Below, one piece after another: positions 43,807-54,485 of a stretch of 64,000 nucleotides of DNA. The position numbers and the translations under genes were made by a program. The number at the start of each line of letters is the position of its first letter. The stretch's first letter is position 1. Origin of the DNA: Diphasiastrum complanatum (lineage: Eukaryota > Streptophyta > Lycopodiopsida > Lycopodiales > Lycopodiaceae); the NCBI GenBank assembly GCA_029204225.1, contig CM055098.1:16479775-16543774 (forward strand), read 5' to 3'. The notes beneath the pieces were generated by a model. The model was not told where the DNA came from. It saw only the letters and a list, made by a program, of their open reading frames with translations, and did not search any database.

Positions 43807-45215
43807 TTATGCGGTTTCAACAATTTCTATGCTTCTATTTAAGTCCTTGCACTCTATGCAACTTTCTTGTCTTGGTCTTACCTGTACATCAAAGAAACTT
43901 GTTAAACAATATCAACATTGAGATTATGTCAAATGAAATATTGCAATACCGAAAACACTGAAACATGCTTAAATAAAATCATTGAAAGTCATTTCAAATG
44001 TGTACTGGAATAAATACACATACACCTACCAATCTCTCATTGACTCGAAAATAGAAGTGTTTAGGAATATCATATTGCAGCAATGTAAGCTCTGATTGAA
44101 TGTGATCGAGTGTCCAATCTTCTTCCACCTCAATTGTTGTAAGAGTAGAATTATCTCACTTGAGTTTCTATTTGATCTTGATGATTCACTGTAAAGTCCT
44201 GATCCAATGCTTTCCATCTGTTGCCAACTTTGGACCATCTTCTATAATAAAATGTTAAAGAAAGCACTTGTTTTTCTATAAGATATCTAAATTTCATTGA
44301 CGATCTATTAACTATGCACTCGATATTGCCATTACTCTTTTTATCCCAATGATCATCAAGGAGGCTTGATAACATATTGTTTGTTAAATCACTACAAATA
44401 AACATTGTCATTGTTTTACGAATATTACATTCAACAAAAAAATCAACAAAAATTGCAATAGGCAAAAACCAGTGCAATCTATTGTTTTTTGAACCTGTGC
44501 TACATTTCATACAGTTTTGAATGTCCATAAAAAACCTTGATCGGAAGCTCTTTGCTATGGTGGAATTTGGAGGAATCCATTCTTCGCTTGAGAAAGAGGG
44601 TAATGATATCGCCTCTAATTTTCCACCTAAACTGGATGGTGTGTAAAATGAATCATAGAAGAAAATACAAGAATCCAAAAGTGATCTCGTGGAGTGGTTC
44701 TTGTATTGCAGAAGACCAATATCAGAATGAATAATGTCCATGATGCCGACAAGGGATTGTATAGGTTGCCATTTGATTATGCTTGATGGATACAAATCTG
44801 CACAAATCCATAAAACTATATGTCATTTAGATACTCAGATACACGTCTAAATGATTAATGCAAATCTCAAAGCAAAAAATTCTCCAAAACTTACAATTGC
44901 ATTTGAGTCTGTCATTTGAACTTACGTCTTCCACTCTAATTTTCTTATGCATGTAGACATGTTGAATCAAGACCTCTGAAATGGATCGACCACCAGGTGA
45001 AACTTTGAAGTCTAAAATTCTACCTTTCCAAAAATTCCTATAATTCATATTTGATTTTTTTCTTTTTTACCAAAAACACCTCTTGAAGAGGGACGCATGA
45101 GAACCTAGTGAAATTTTCTATAGATACGTGGTATCCAAGAGCCATCAGAGTCTTTTTCATTACAAACAGAAACTGAGACAATATTGCTTCGTGGTCTACG
45201 GCTTCCAGAAGCCAT
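43807..45215 (-). CDS. Module D: unknown transposon protein, decayed
   Basis: ATG 45215 (MASGSRRPRSNIVSVSVCNE). The frame must shift near 45065, where the minus strand has runs of A, to reach NYRNFWKGRILDF and EVLIQHVYMHKK. A GT-AG intron from about 44893 to 44805 joins NDRLKCN to YLYPSSIIKWQPIQSL. The long exon to about 44150 has a CMKC pair, FFVECN and KSFRSRFFMDI. A frame change leads to EEDWTLDHIQSELTLLQYDI (44050-44130), and an intron (about 43882-44030) leads to a short last exon ending VETA-stop at 43807. Like module B it ends in a tiny last exon. No family recognised. It is convergent with module C, whose stop is 250 bp away. Confidence 0.5.
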
Positions 45216-45605
45216 TGCAAAGCTAAAAGAAGATGAACAATAGAGTTTGAAACAAAATGTAGTTGAATCGGTATGAAAATAAATAACCAAATTTGTAATA
45301 AATGCTGGCGGTCTTTCGTAAATCATATATGTTAGTCTAACTACGGTTAGATCAAAATAGACTTACTTTAACCACAAGTGTTAGGTCCCGGGCACTTAGG
45401 AAACTCACGGGCAGCAATTACGGTCCAATCACAAGTCAGGACCCTGCCCGGCGGGAGTTTTGAATTGTATAAAATTATGACCGGAAAGTTCCAAAAAAGA
45501 AATCGATCGGCAACGACGTTACGGTCTTTCACAGGTGTAGATATATAATTGGGCCAAGTGTACGTCGAATAGTTGAAAAGTCAAAAACAACATCTTGACA
45601 AAAGG

Positions 45606-45634
45606 CCCTTTTGGTGTTCAAAACTCCTCTAATG
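45606..45634. repeat. DNA transposon terminal inverted repeat, right
   Basis: Read inward it is CATTAGAGGAGTTTTGAAC...CCAAAAGGG; partner of 35943-35971. Confidence 0.8.
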
Positions 45635-45668
45635 TTTCACACCTAATTTTTTCGAGAGCACCCCAACA
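45635..45668 (+). repeat. Copia 5' LTR, last 34 bp
   Basis: TTTCACACCTAATTTTTTCG...CCCCAACA equals the end of the intact 3' LTR (TTCCGCACCTAATTTATTCG...CCCCAATA at 49010-49043). It resumes exactly where 35942 breaks off. Confidence 0.9.
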
Positions 45669-45670
45669 GA

Positions 45671-45684
45671 GTGGTATTAGAGCC
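45671..45684 (+). promoter_or_regulatory. Copia primer-binding site
   Basis: GTGGTATTAGAGCC, two bases after the LTR; TGGTATTAGAGCC differs from the tRNA-iMet site TGGTATCAGAGCC at one base. Confidence 0.8.
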
Positions 45685-45740
45685 ATGTTCTAAACTACTA
45701 ATTAGTATACAAAATTGTTTACTATACTTAGATCATTCAT

Positions 45741-48000
45741 CATGGAAGGAACATCTTCAGAAATCTGCTTGATCAACAAGTTCAACGGATTCACAAATAG
45801 CTCATGTAGCTAATTGTTCCAGCTCAAAAGAAGCATTAGACATTCTTTTTGGTCTATAACAAGACAATAGATGTTTCGACTCGCCTCTTCCTGAGGAAGA
45901 AGTTCTTGTCGCTCAAGATGAGTGAAGGAACCTCAGTCACAGATCATCTAAACGAATTCAAACAACTACTCAATCAGCTAGCTACAGTAGGTTCACCAGT
46001 ATTAGACGAAGATGCTAACATGTCTCTTATGTCTAGTCTTCCTCCCTCTTAGGACAATCTTGTGTTGCTACTTGGTAATACTCCTGACCTGTCTCTGCAA
46101 AATGTGACAACAAGTTTACTAAAAGAAGAAGTGAGAAGGAAAAGCTTATCCACGTCGAATACAAAGACTGTCGCTCTCTATTCGAATAAGCAACAGCTCC
46201 CGAAGAAAAAATCTTCGAAGGACAAGAAGACCAAAAGCTGAACAAACTGATTCAGACCAGCAATCACAAAAGCAAACCGATTCAGACCAGCAATCACAAA
46301 AGCACAATCGACATCATCAACAGCCTAAGACCAAACTCTTCTTCAAGTATTGCAAGAGAACCAACCAGGACATCTAGGATTGTCGAGTTCTCAAGCATAA
46401 CGAAGCCAAGAAGAAGATGCAGCAAGATGGAGGATCTGATTCTGCCAAGACCTCTCAAGAAGAACCAACTCTGCTAATGATACAAGAATTACCCATTAGA
46501 GATGCCATGGATTGGTATCTCGATTCTGGTGCTTCTCAGCACATGACCACATGTAAGTTCTTATTTGAACGCCTCACACAAGCAGATTTGAAGTATGTCT
46601 ACTTCGATGACTCAAGTGCACTAGAGATTGGAGGCAAGGGATCTATACGTCTCTATCTTCCAAATGGTAAGTTGACCTTGCTCAAGAATGTACTATATGT
46701 ACCAAGACTGACCAAAAATTTATTGTTAGTCAGCCAGCCAGATGGAAAGCTCATCTAGTCGTCAAAGGCTACGAAAAAACTTATGGGATTGACTACACTG
46801 AGACATACAGTCCAGTCGTACGACTTCAGTCAATTCGATCCTTACTTGCCTTCGTAGCTGCCAAAGATCTGAAAATACACCAAATGGATGTTCAGACAGC
46901 CTTTCTGAATGGACATATACAAGAATATATTTACATCTATCAACCTGAAGGTTACATCCTTCAAGGCCAAGAACATAAAGTATGTAAGCTACAAAGTGCT
47001 CTCTACGGGCTAAAGCAAGCTCCAAGGGCCTGATTTGATAGAATCAATCAATTCTTGTTGCATCATGACTTCATTCCGAACTCTGCTAACTCTAATGTTT
47101 ATCTCAAGCACAAAGGCTCAAGCTATGTCATAATAGCTCTATATGTTGATGACTCACTGATCTTCAGCAATTCGAATCAACTACTTCATGAAACGAAGAA
47201 TCTTCTGTCGAAGGAATTCGAAATGACTGATTCAAGCATTGTGCATTACCTTCTTGGAATCAAGATGACAAGAGACAGAGTGAAGAGAAGTATTTCATTT
47301 AGTCAAGAAAGGTATCTAACCAGTGTACTCCACAGGTATGGCATGAAAAACTGCAAATCCATAGACTCACCTATGGACCTAGGATTCAAACTGTCAAAGG
47401 ATATGTGCCCGAAGACTGATGTAGAGAAGAAAGAAATGTACAAATACCCCTATTAGTCGATAGTTGGATCGATCATATATGCCATGGTTTGCACCAGACC
47501 TGATCTAGCATTTACAGTTAGCACATTGTCACAGTTTATGTCAAATCCCGACCTACCTCACTAGAAGGCTCTACTTAGAGTACTAAGATACATTCAAGCC
47601 ACTAAGCACTATGCTTTGTGTTATGATGGAAATTCAGAGAATGCTTTGATATTAATTGCTTATTCAGACTCTGACTGGACTGGCAATGTGGACACAAGAA
47701 AATCCACATATAGCTATCTTTGCTTTCTAGCAGATGGACCCATTTCATGGAATAGTCAAAAGCAGAAATGCATTTCTTTGTCCTCCACAGAATCAGAATA
47801 TGTCGCCGCTAACTCTGCAATAAAAGAAGTTATTTGGCTCAAAAGATTGCTTCAGGATCTTATAATCATTGAAATTAATCCAACTATACTCTATTGCGAC
47901 AATCAGAGCTGCATTGCTCTATCTCTGAACCCACAAACTCACTCTAGAACTAAACATATTGAAGTTCAATTTCATTTTCTTAGAGAGAAAGTTTAGAATA
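45741..48000 (+). pseudogene. Copia gag-pol, integrase deleted
   Basis: Gag-like sequence (LFLRKKFLSLKMSEGTSVTD) is at 45850-46050. The protease is DWYLDSGASQHMT at 46507-46545. At about 46740 the frame jumps from the pre-integrase region ([12 protein letters not shown]) straight into reverse transcriptase ([20 protein letters not shown]), so the whole integrase is gone. A short GATGGAAAGCTCATC/GATGGAAAGCTAAAC-type homology at the join suggests microhomology deletion. The reverse transcriptase continues with [21 protein letters not shown] and IALYVDDSLIF; RNase H has CTRPDLAF, SDSDWTGNVDTRKST, SLSSTESEYVAA and YCDNQSCIALS. Stops are present at 46369, 46756, 47031, 47455 and 47562. Confidence 0.85.
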
Positions 48001-48138
48001 AAGATGTCCAATTAAGTTATTGTCCTACTGTATGTTGGCTGATATCTTGACTAAGCCTCTGTCAAGAGAAAAGCATGTTACATTGTGTAGCTTGTTCAAT
48101 TTCATTCTGGATCCTAGGAGTTAAGCTTAAGGGGGCGG

Positions 48139-49043
48139 TGTTGGATTTAAGCATCACTCCAACTCACCTAAACTCGACTCATTTCTATTCGCATCATCAG
48201 AACACGAATCATTCGGGTTTGTTGCATTTCTTGAGTACCAGTATACTATGTAAATACACACTCTCTCTCTATGACAACCTTGTAGTTTTACCCTCTAAAT
48301 TGAACATTTGCGCAATAATCAACTGAAGCAGAAACAACGTCAACTACATTCTCTTCGTTCTCCCATGAACTCAAAGTCTTTGGTTCGAGATCCACGTCAT
48401 CCACAATGTCCCATCAGACGCAGACCACGTTACAGTTCACTTTAGTAACTGCACTGTTTCACGCTCGTTGCCTACGCAGTCATTATAGTTGTCTCATGTA
48501 CATATATACATAACGACAACTCACAAAGACGATGATGAGTCAATCTGTGATGAATGCATGCAAGTGGAGAAGAGTAAAACAGAGTTCTTGCGTGAACAAA
48601 ATTGTGTCTTCATTATTTGATTCCATAGGATCAGAGATTTTAGAGAGAGTGAAATCCATTCAGAGGATAGAGATAGTTATTTAATCTATAACTAGCTAAG
48701 TAAGATTGCTGCACACAGTGCAACATTACTGTGAACCATTATTGGGCACATGATTGTGACCTGATCATTGTACTTACAACTGCTTGATTCAGATTCTCTA
48801 TTTTTCTTATGTGTATTACACTACGAATGCTTTCTGATAGTTTTCTTTCTCTATTTGATGTTCACTTAATTCAGAATGTCTAATATTCGAAGGTAGCATG
48901 ATTGTCTTTGAAATCTACAAGACATTCCTCCATTCGTTCTAACTTAATGCTTATGCTGTAGCTTTGGAAGGATCTTGAAAAGTTCTCTATGTTGGAGTTG
49001 TGCCTCTTCTTCCGCACCTAATTTATTCGAGAGCACCCCAATA
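48139..49043 (+). repeat. Copia 3' LTR
   Basis: A 905-bp intact LTR, TGTTGG...CCAATA, preceded by the polypurine tract at 48123-48138 and followed by the TCTTG duplication. It is the uninterrupted reference for the split 5' LTR. Confidence 0.9.
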
Positions 49044-49048
49044 TCTTG
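49044..49048. repeat. Target-site duplication, right copy (TCTTG)
   Basis: Exact match to 35047-35051. Confidence 0.9.
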
Positions 49049-49194
49049 CTTGGTTGGTTTCCGGGTTGAGGGTCTTTAATACAGGCTTCTTGGGTTTTGA
49101 GCTCGGTGGGAAGGGTGAAGAGGAAACTATACTACAACACGATGGAGTGAAGAAGAAGGGCATAAAGGAAATAGATTCTGTGGCGCACATAATT

Positions 49195-50700
49195 TGCTAA
49201 CATTTGGCTTAAGGAATATGCTAACACACATTGAAGTTCAATTTCATTTTCTTAGAGAGAAAGTTCAGAATAAAGATGTCGAATTTTGTTACTGTCACAC
49301 CGACAATATGTTGGCTGATATTCTAACAAAGCCATTGTCAAGAGATAAACATACCACCTTAGCTAGTATGTTAAATTTTCATTCAGATGCCTAGTAGTAA
49401 GCTTAAGGAGGAGTGTTGGAGTTTGATCTTACTCTTACTCACTTAAATTCATCTATTGAGTACTCTTGTACAATGTAAATATTCACTTTCTACAATAGTC
49501 ATTAGAAATGAACTATTATTCAAGATAGTTCGTAGAAATACACACACATTTAATGCAGAGCAAAAGTTGACTCAAGACTTGACAATATTCGAGTGTGAGC
49601 CTTGCGACTCACCAACCGGTCAATTCAACTCGACTCAACACTCTCAAAATTTGATACTTTTGCCAATCAAATGGTCCCATTCTAAATGGAGCTCTTCCTC
49701 AAGACCATATGCACAAATTGTGGGGGAGAATACATGTCAGACGAAATGTCCGACTATCTATCTTCGTGCGACATATGTCATCAATTCACTACCAACTACA
49801 CCCCAAAACAGAATGGAGTAGACGAAAGGAAGAACCGAACATTGTTGGATGTAGCACAAACAATGCTATCGACTGCTCAACTATACAATTTTTTTTGGAC
49901 CAAAGTAGTTTCCATAGCTTGCTATTTGCAAAATTATTTGAGCACCAAAGCAGTCGACTCAAAGACTCTCTTTGAAGCCTACTATGGCTACAAGTTGAGT
50001 CTGAAACACCTTTGAGTATTCGATTGTCTCAAGTATGTGCATATTCCTTCTGACTTGAGAAAGAAACTTGATCCTGTCAGTTGCAAAATATCTTTACCGA
50101 GTATTCGACCTCATACACGATGACGAATCAGGTCAAATCTTAGTTAGTTGAGATATCATCTTCTTAGAAGAATAATTCTATCATTTTAAGCAAAAATAAC
50201 CATTGCAGGAGTTTGTTCCAACAACTCCATTCACCATTGACAGGACTCGATCTGCGAATGTTCCAACACCTCCGACAAAAATTGAAGATACCAATAAAGA
50301 GAGCCATCTACTTAGCAACCAATGATTGTTCAAAAGGTTGTTCGAATCCGACAAGATCCCAATCAATATATCCTTCAGACATTGATCAGTCATGATGAAC
50401 GTGCCTCAGTAGTAGAAGCACTGTTGAGCTCAGATGTAGACAACTAACATATAGCCACGAACGTCGAGTATAATTCATTGATGAAGAACATGGCCCAGTG
50501 TCTTGTGAAGCCTCCTCTGAATGTGAAGATCATCAACGTGAAGTGGATTTTCAAGTTGAAGCTTAACCCAAATTGTTCGATATGCAGATGGAAAGCTAAA
50601 CTAGTCATGAAAGGCTATGAACAAGTCTACATAATAGATTACACTAAGACATTCAGTCTGAAAATGGTTCATAGTAGTATTGCGCTATATGCGCTACGAT
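49195..50700 (+). mobile_element. Second Copia: RNase H end, LTR start, then integrase and reverse transcriptase fragments
   Basis: The 49194-49394 frame has IEVQFHFLREKVQNKDVEF and DNMLADILTKPLSRDKH, the end of Copia RNase H, followed by a purine tract and an LTR start TGTTGGAG at 49414. Around 49640 the sequence changes to integrase: CGGEYMSDEMSDYL, TNYTPKQNGVDERKNRT, FFWTKVVSIACYLQN, then RKKLDP. A fragment of reverse transcriptase (INVKWIFKLKLNPN, RWKAKLVMKGYEQ) runs to about 50690. The order RNase H, LTR, integrase is not that of one element, so at least two copies are joined. Confidence 0.7.
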
Positions 50701-51540
50701 CCCACTATGTTGATTACAGATTAAGACAATGTCTCTATGTCTTGAATTGCTCTCACTCTCTCTTGTAATCTCCGACTCTAAAGAGTCGGATAATCTGACA
50801 CAATGGAGTTCACATACGAACTTTGATTCATGCATCATACATTTATTTTGATGATTCTTAATGATCTTTGTGTGACTTCTTTTGATTTATTGTATATATA
50901 TCAGAGATCGTGTCTAACTAGTGTGTTTAGGCACGATGTTCTTTGGCAAGAAGAACTACCTTCATCTTCAACTTTAAGAGATGGTAGTTATCTCCATCGA
51001 GTTTTGCAATGAGAGATGAACTAGGGTTAGTATTCGTCTCGAAGATTGATTATCTGATAGAAATTAGAAATTGAATGATGTCTGTTGAGTGTGCACTTCT
51101 AGTTGGTATTTTGATAGAAATAAGATAGTTTTATAGTTTGATTTTGAGCTACTTAGAAAACCTACTCTGATATCATGTCGAAAATAAAGCGAATATTAGA
51201 ATCAGTCAAATAGTAAGAATCAAAGTTAGAGTTTGAAGATAGGTTGGCAATGGCAATTAAAGTAAGCTTGTCCAAGACCTCTAATACAACAATCAATTGG
51301 TAGAGAAGATTATGAAAGCAATATGTAATTGCATAAGATTAAAAATGAAGAATGCAATCAATAACATGAGACAAAAACTAAATACTCAGATCAAGCAAAA
51401 TGATTTTGAAAGAGCAGTATACAAAATTGAAGAAGATATATTGATCTACTCTTTTGTCTTATTTTGCCTTGTACTATTGCACACTTAATATGTCTTTATA
51501 TTTGTGAGCTACTGCTAGTAAATCCAATTGTAAATTTTTT
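50700..51540. other. Intergenic DNA
   Basis: No gene. TCCGACTCTAAAGAGTCGGA at 50771-50790 is a perfect 8-bp stem with a TAAA loop. Confidence 0.4.
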
Positions 51541-52110
51541 ATTCATAGCTCACATCAAAACGATTATAGTGCCATTAGAAAGCCCTTAACGAGAGCTTTC
51601 CAATGACAATCTAGATGACCTAGTTCTGAGCTACGGTTAAAAAAATATTATCAATCAAAATTATGGACAATCAAAACTTTTGATCAACTCTAATGATGGT
51701 TTCATGCACGATTGACTAGTTTGACCAAGTCAACCATGCTCGAAACTGATATTAGAGTTGACCAAAAAATTTGACTGTCCATAACTTTTTAATCGTAACT
51801 CAAAACTAGGTCATGTAGAGTGCCATTGAAAGCTCTTGTTAAGGGCTTTCTAGTGACACTATAATCGTATACGGTTAAAAATTTATGGGTGGTCAATTTT
51901 TTTTGTCACCTCTAATATCGCTTTTGGGTAGTTGACCTGTTTAACTTTTTTTGATAGATCAATTGCGCCCGAAAGCAATATTAGAGGTGAGAAATTTTTT
52001 TGACTCCCCATAACTTTCTAATTGTAGCTCAGAACTAGATCATGTAGTTTGTCATTGGAAAGCTCTCGTTGAGCACTTTTTGATGGCACTATGTTAATCT
52101 AAATCAGAGA
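51541..52110. repeat. Quasi-palindromic repeat modules in alternating orientation
   Basis: A near-palindrome GAAAGC(C/T)CTT...AG(A/G)GCTTTC occurs at 51578-51600 and, in reverse orientation, at 51828-51850, with a weaker third copy at 52054-52078. Each is beside a TAACTC/GAGCTA AAAACTAG(G/A)TCATGTAG or complementary word, and TTGACC motifs lie between. The block looks like remnants of a foldback element. Confidence 0.55.
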
Positions 52111-52284
52111 TATGATCAAATAGTTACACTATGTTTTTTTTAGCAACCACACACTATATTATACGTAGAACCTCTAAATATCGAATATGGTGCGAGCAAC
52201 TATGGACAGAAAAAGATTTTATTTTTGTATTCTGTATTATCAAAATTTGCCATCCAACACTTGGGTCAGAATAGACACATGGTT

Positions 52285-52417
52285 GAAAATAGATAGTTGG
52301 ATCGGGTTGGAGTAAGAGGGACTAGGGTCAAGATTTTGATTTCGACCATAGGGTTGAAATTAGATAGTTGGGTCGAGTTGGAGTAAGGGGGTCAAGATTT
52401 TGATTTTGACCATAGGG
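52285..52417. repeat. Imperfect tandem duplication (about 66 bp)
   Basis: ATAGATAGTTGGATCGGG...ATTTCGACCATAGGG is followed at once by TTAGATAGTTGGGTCGAG...TTTTGACCATAGGG. Confidence 0.7.
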
Positions 52418-53570
52418 TCGAAATAGATTCCGACTCAATTCAACCCGTAGATCCAAGCCATGAATGGAGATGGTTTTTGATTTTAGGTTAGAAAGAGAGT
52501 TTGACCCAAAACTGTAGATCATGTAGAATCTTGAGTAATTTTGTAGGTTTTTGACAAGGTCTTCATTATAAGAATGGATTACAAGGGAATTCTGATAGGT
52601 ACATGTGCCTACCATCACATGAGAGTTAATGTCATACTCTAGCTAAAGGCTTGATCTGTTGAGTGACATGTTTATGCTTGAGTGCTACATTTGGTCATAA
52701 TTCCAAGCTTTTTTCATTCATCTTGCTTGTTTCTTGACTCTTTAAGCACTTTTTACTAGTTTCTTGAAGATGTACATATTTTGATGCTTTAATGGTGTTT
52801 GAATGCAATGAAATCAAGCCTGTCACATGACTTACATTATTGATCACACCAACCTTTACGTGGCTTAAATCGACGACCAATGTCGAAACACTACAACTTT
52901 TAGCTCAACAAGTGACATTGGGTTTTGACACTAAAATGGTTGCATTAGACATGTAATTTGACATTTTTCTCACCAGTACAATAATTTCGTTTCTTTGTAT
53001 TGTTAAAATAGCAGTATCGCACTTGGTATCTTTCGTTTGAGGTCGAATGTTCAAGGAATGGTCAAAAGAGACCTAAAAAAAGAGCTAAAACTAAAAGTTT
53101 AAGAAAAACAAACTAAAATTTCACATCGAAGATTTTCAATGAAAATTTGTGTCCTTTTCAAAAAATTTTAGTTGAAGTATTCAAACTTAAAAGTACCTTA
53201 AAAAATGCCCTTCCTGCATTTCAAAGCTCCAAGAGACCTCCTCCTTGCATTGTTCTAGCTATGGAAGTTGGATTTTGAACATCAGAACGTCATTTTTGGT
53301 GAAAATTGTAACTAAAAATTTGGTTATTCTACCTCCAATAGCTCAGCCAAGCTTTACCACATTGCTTTAGGTGCAAACACACCCGTTGAGCAACCCGTGC
53401 TATTGTGCAACGTCACTCTGCTCAGGGTGGGGTGTGCTCGGGCGGGCTCGGGTGAGGGGGTGAGCATGGAAAAGGGCTCTTAAGGAGAAGAACCCCCAAA
53501 GGTCGTCGTGCTAAGAATCTGGATTCTGTTCGATTTGGTTTTGCTTTGTTTTATGTTTTTGTTCTCTCCT
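52418..53570. other. Intergenic DNA upstream of the SBH gene
   Basis: Nothing coding is supported. A GC-rich stretch (GGGTGTGCTCGGGCGGGCTCGGGTG) at 53429-53453 stands out. Confidence 0.4.
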
Positions 53571-54251
53571 TTTTCATATATATTTTTAATATAAGAACAA
53601 AGACGACTTATTTTGTGTGTAGTCTCTCCCTCCTTTTTCCACTTGTCTTGCCACCAAAGCAACCACCCCAGAAATCACCAGCAGAAACAGCAACAGGACT
53701 ATGATGATGATGAGGTAATCGTTGAAGATTGGGTTTGGCTTTTTCGGATTTGATCAGGTGCTGAGGTTTGAATCCATGCTGTGCCGTAACTTTGGGGTCG
53801 TGTAATTGGTTGGTTGTATGTAGATTGGCGGTTGAATGTGGCCGCCTATGCTGGCGGATTCAACCGCTGGTTTTATTCCACATCGATGATTATCAACGCA
53901 AATGTGATGAAGTCAATTTTGGGCCATGCTGTTCAATTTTGCTTCATAGAATGAGGCTGAAGCGGTAGGAGCGTGAGATTCTTTTGTCAAGTCTGTTTGG
54001 AAAGAAGTATAAAGTGTCACTTGAAACTGGAAACCTCTGTTCAATCTTTTGAATTGCGGTCCAGGCAATAGATGACGGATTATTGCATGATTTTAAATTT
54101 ATGCGCAAGTGCATAATGATCACGTTAGATAGAAGGATGTAATTGCAGAGACAAAAGTACAAAACCAGATATTGCAACAAACATTTGTTGACAAAATCGG
54201 AAAGGGTAAATCATCCCGCGGGACGGGAAGGGTTTGTTACTACTGCTAAGA
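53571..54251 (+). promoter_or_regulatory. Probable promoter and 5' UTR of the SBH gene
   Basis: CATATATATTTTTAATATAAG at 53575-53595 is TATA-like and is followed by a CT-rich leader typical of plant 5' UTRs (TCTCTCCCTCCTTTTTCC). A donor (GATGAG|GTAATC, 53715) and an acceptor (TAATTGCAG|AGAC, near 54149) could bound a 5' UTR intron. No coding exon is seen before 54252. Confidence 0.4.
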
Positions 54252-54485
54252 ATGATGGTTTTTTGGGAAGGATATGTGAGTGATGAAATGATGGGCACTT
54301 TTGCTCCTCTGATTTTTTACTGGATATACGCGGGAATATATCACTTGTTGCCGCCGTTAGACCGTTATCGATTGCATTCTCGTAAGGAAGAAGAGCTGCG
54401 AAATTTGGTATCGCTGCCTACTGTTGTCAAGGGCGTGCTGCTCCAACAGGCTATTCAAGCCGTAGTAGCCATAACACTTTTTACG
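54252..54485 (+). CDS. SBH: Sphinganine C4-monooxygenase (sphingoid base hydroxylase), first coding exon
   Basis: ATG 54252 starts MMVFWEGYVSDEMMGTFAP, followed by IFYWIYAGIYHLLPPL, YRLHSRKEEELRNLVSLPTV and VKGVLLQQAIQAVVAITLFT. The exon then ends in frame (78 codons) at a GT donor, 54486. This is the N-terminus of plant SBH1/SBH2 (SUR2 family), endoplasmic-reticulum di-iron enzymes that hydroxylate C4 of sphinganine to make phytosphingosine bases. The visible part holds two hydrophobic stretches that would be membrane segments; the His boxes lie in later exons. None of these is found in the following 9.5 kb, so either the intron is very long or the copy is truncated. Upstream ATG-less Leu codons (54234) are not part of the family start. 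Confidence 0.75.

Larger units (their letters stand above)
35943..45634 (+). mobile_element. 9.7-kb DNA transposon with transposase, histone H3-Ulp1 fusion and two unknown genes
   Basis: The two ends form 29-bp imperfect inverted repeats: CATTACAGGAGTTCCAAGG at the left and CATTAGAGGAGTTTTGAAC read inward from the right, both continuing to CCAAAAGGG (22 of 29 positions match). The insertion point is fixed to the base because it splits an LTR whose intact copy is at 48139-49043. The flanks rejoin either with no duplication or with a 3-bp TTC/TTT duplication; the intact copy has two TTC units there, so these cannot be separated. Inside are four modules: transposase (36632-39349, +), acidic protein (39783-40687, -), H3-Ulp1-like (41713-43558, +) and unknown D (43807-45215, -). 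CATTA ends and a possible 3-bp duplication would fit the CMC (CACTA-like) group; this is inference. Confidence 0.85.
35052..49043 (+). mobile_element. Ty1/Copia retrotransposon, split by a 9.7-kb DNA transposon
   Basis: Boundaries rest on TGTTGG...CA-type LTR ends, the perfect TCTTG duplication, a primer site and a polypurine tract. The 5' LTR is 35052-35942 plus its last 34 bp at 45635-45668; between them lies the DNA transposon. The primer site GTGGTATTAGAGCC follows at 45671. The coding part (45.74-48.0 kb) is decayed and lacks integrase. The polypurine tract AAGCTTAAGGGGGCGG precedes the 3' LTR 48139-49043. Without the insert the element is about 4.3 kb, shorter than a full Copia, because of the internal deletion. 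Confidence 0.9.
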
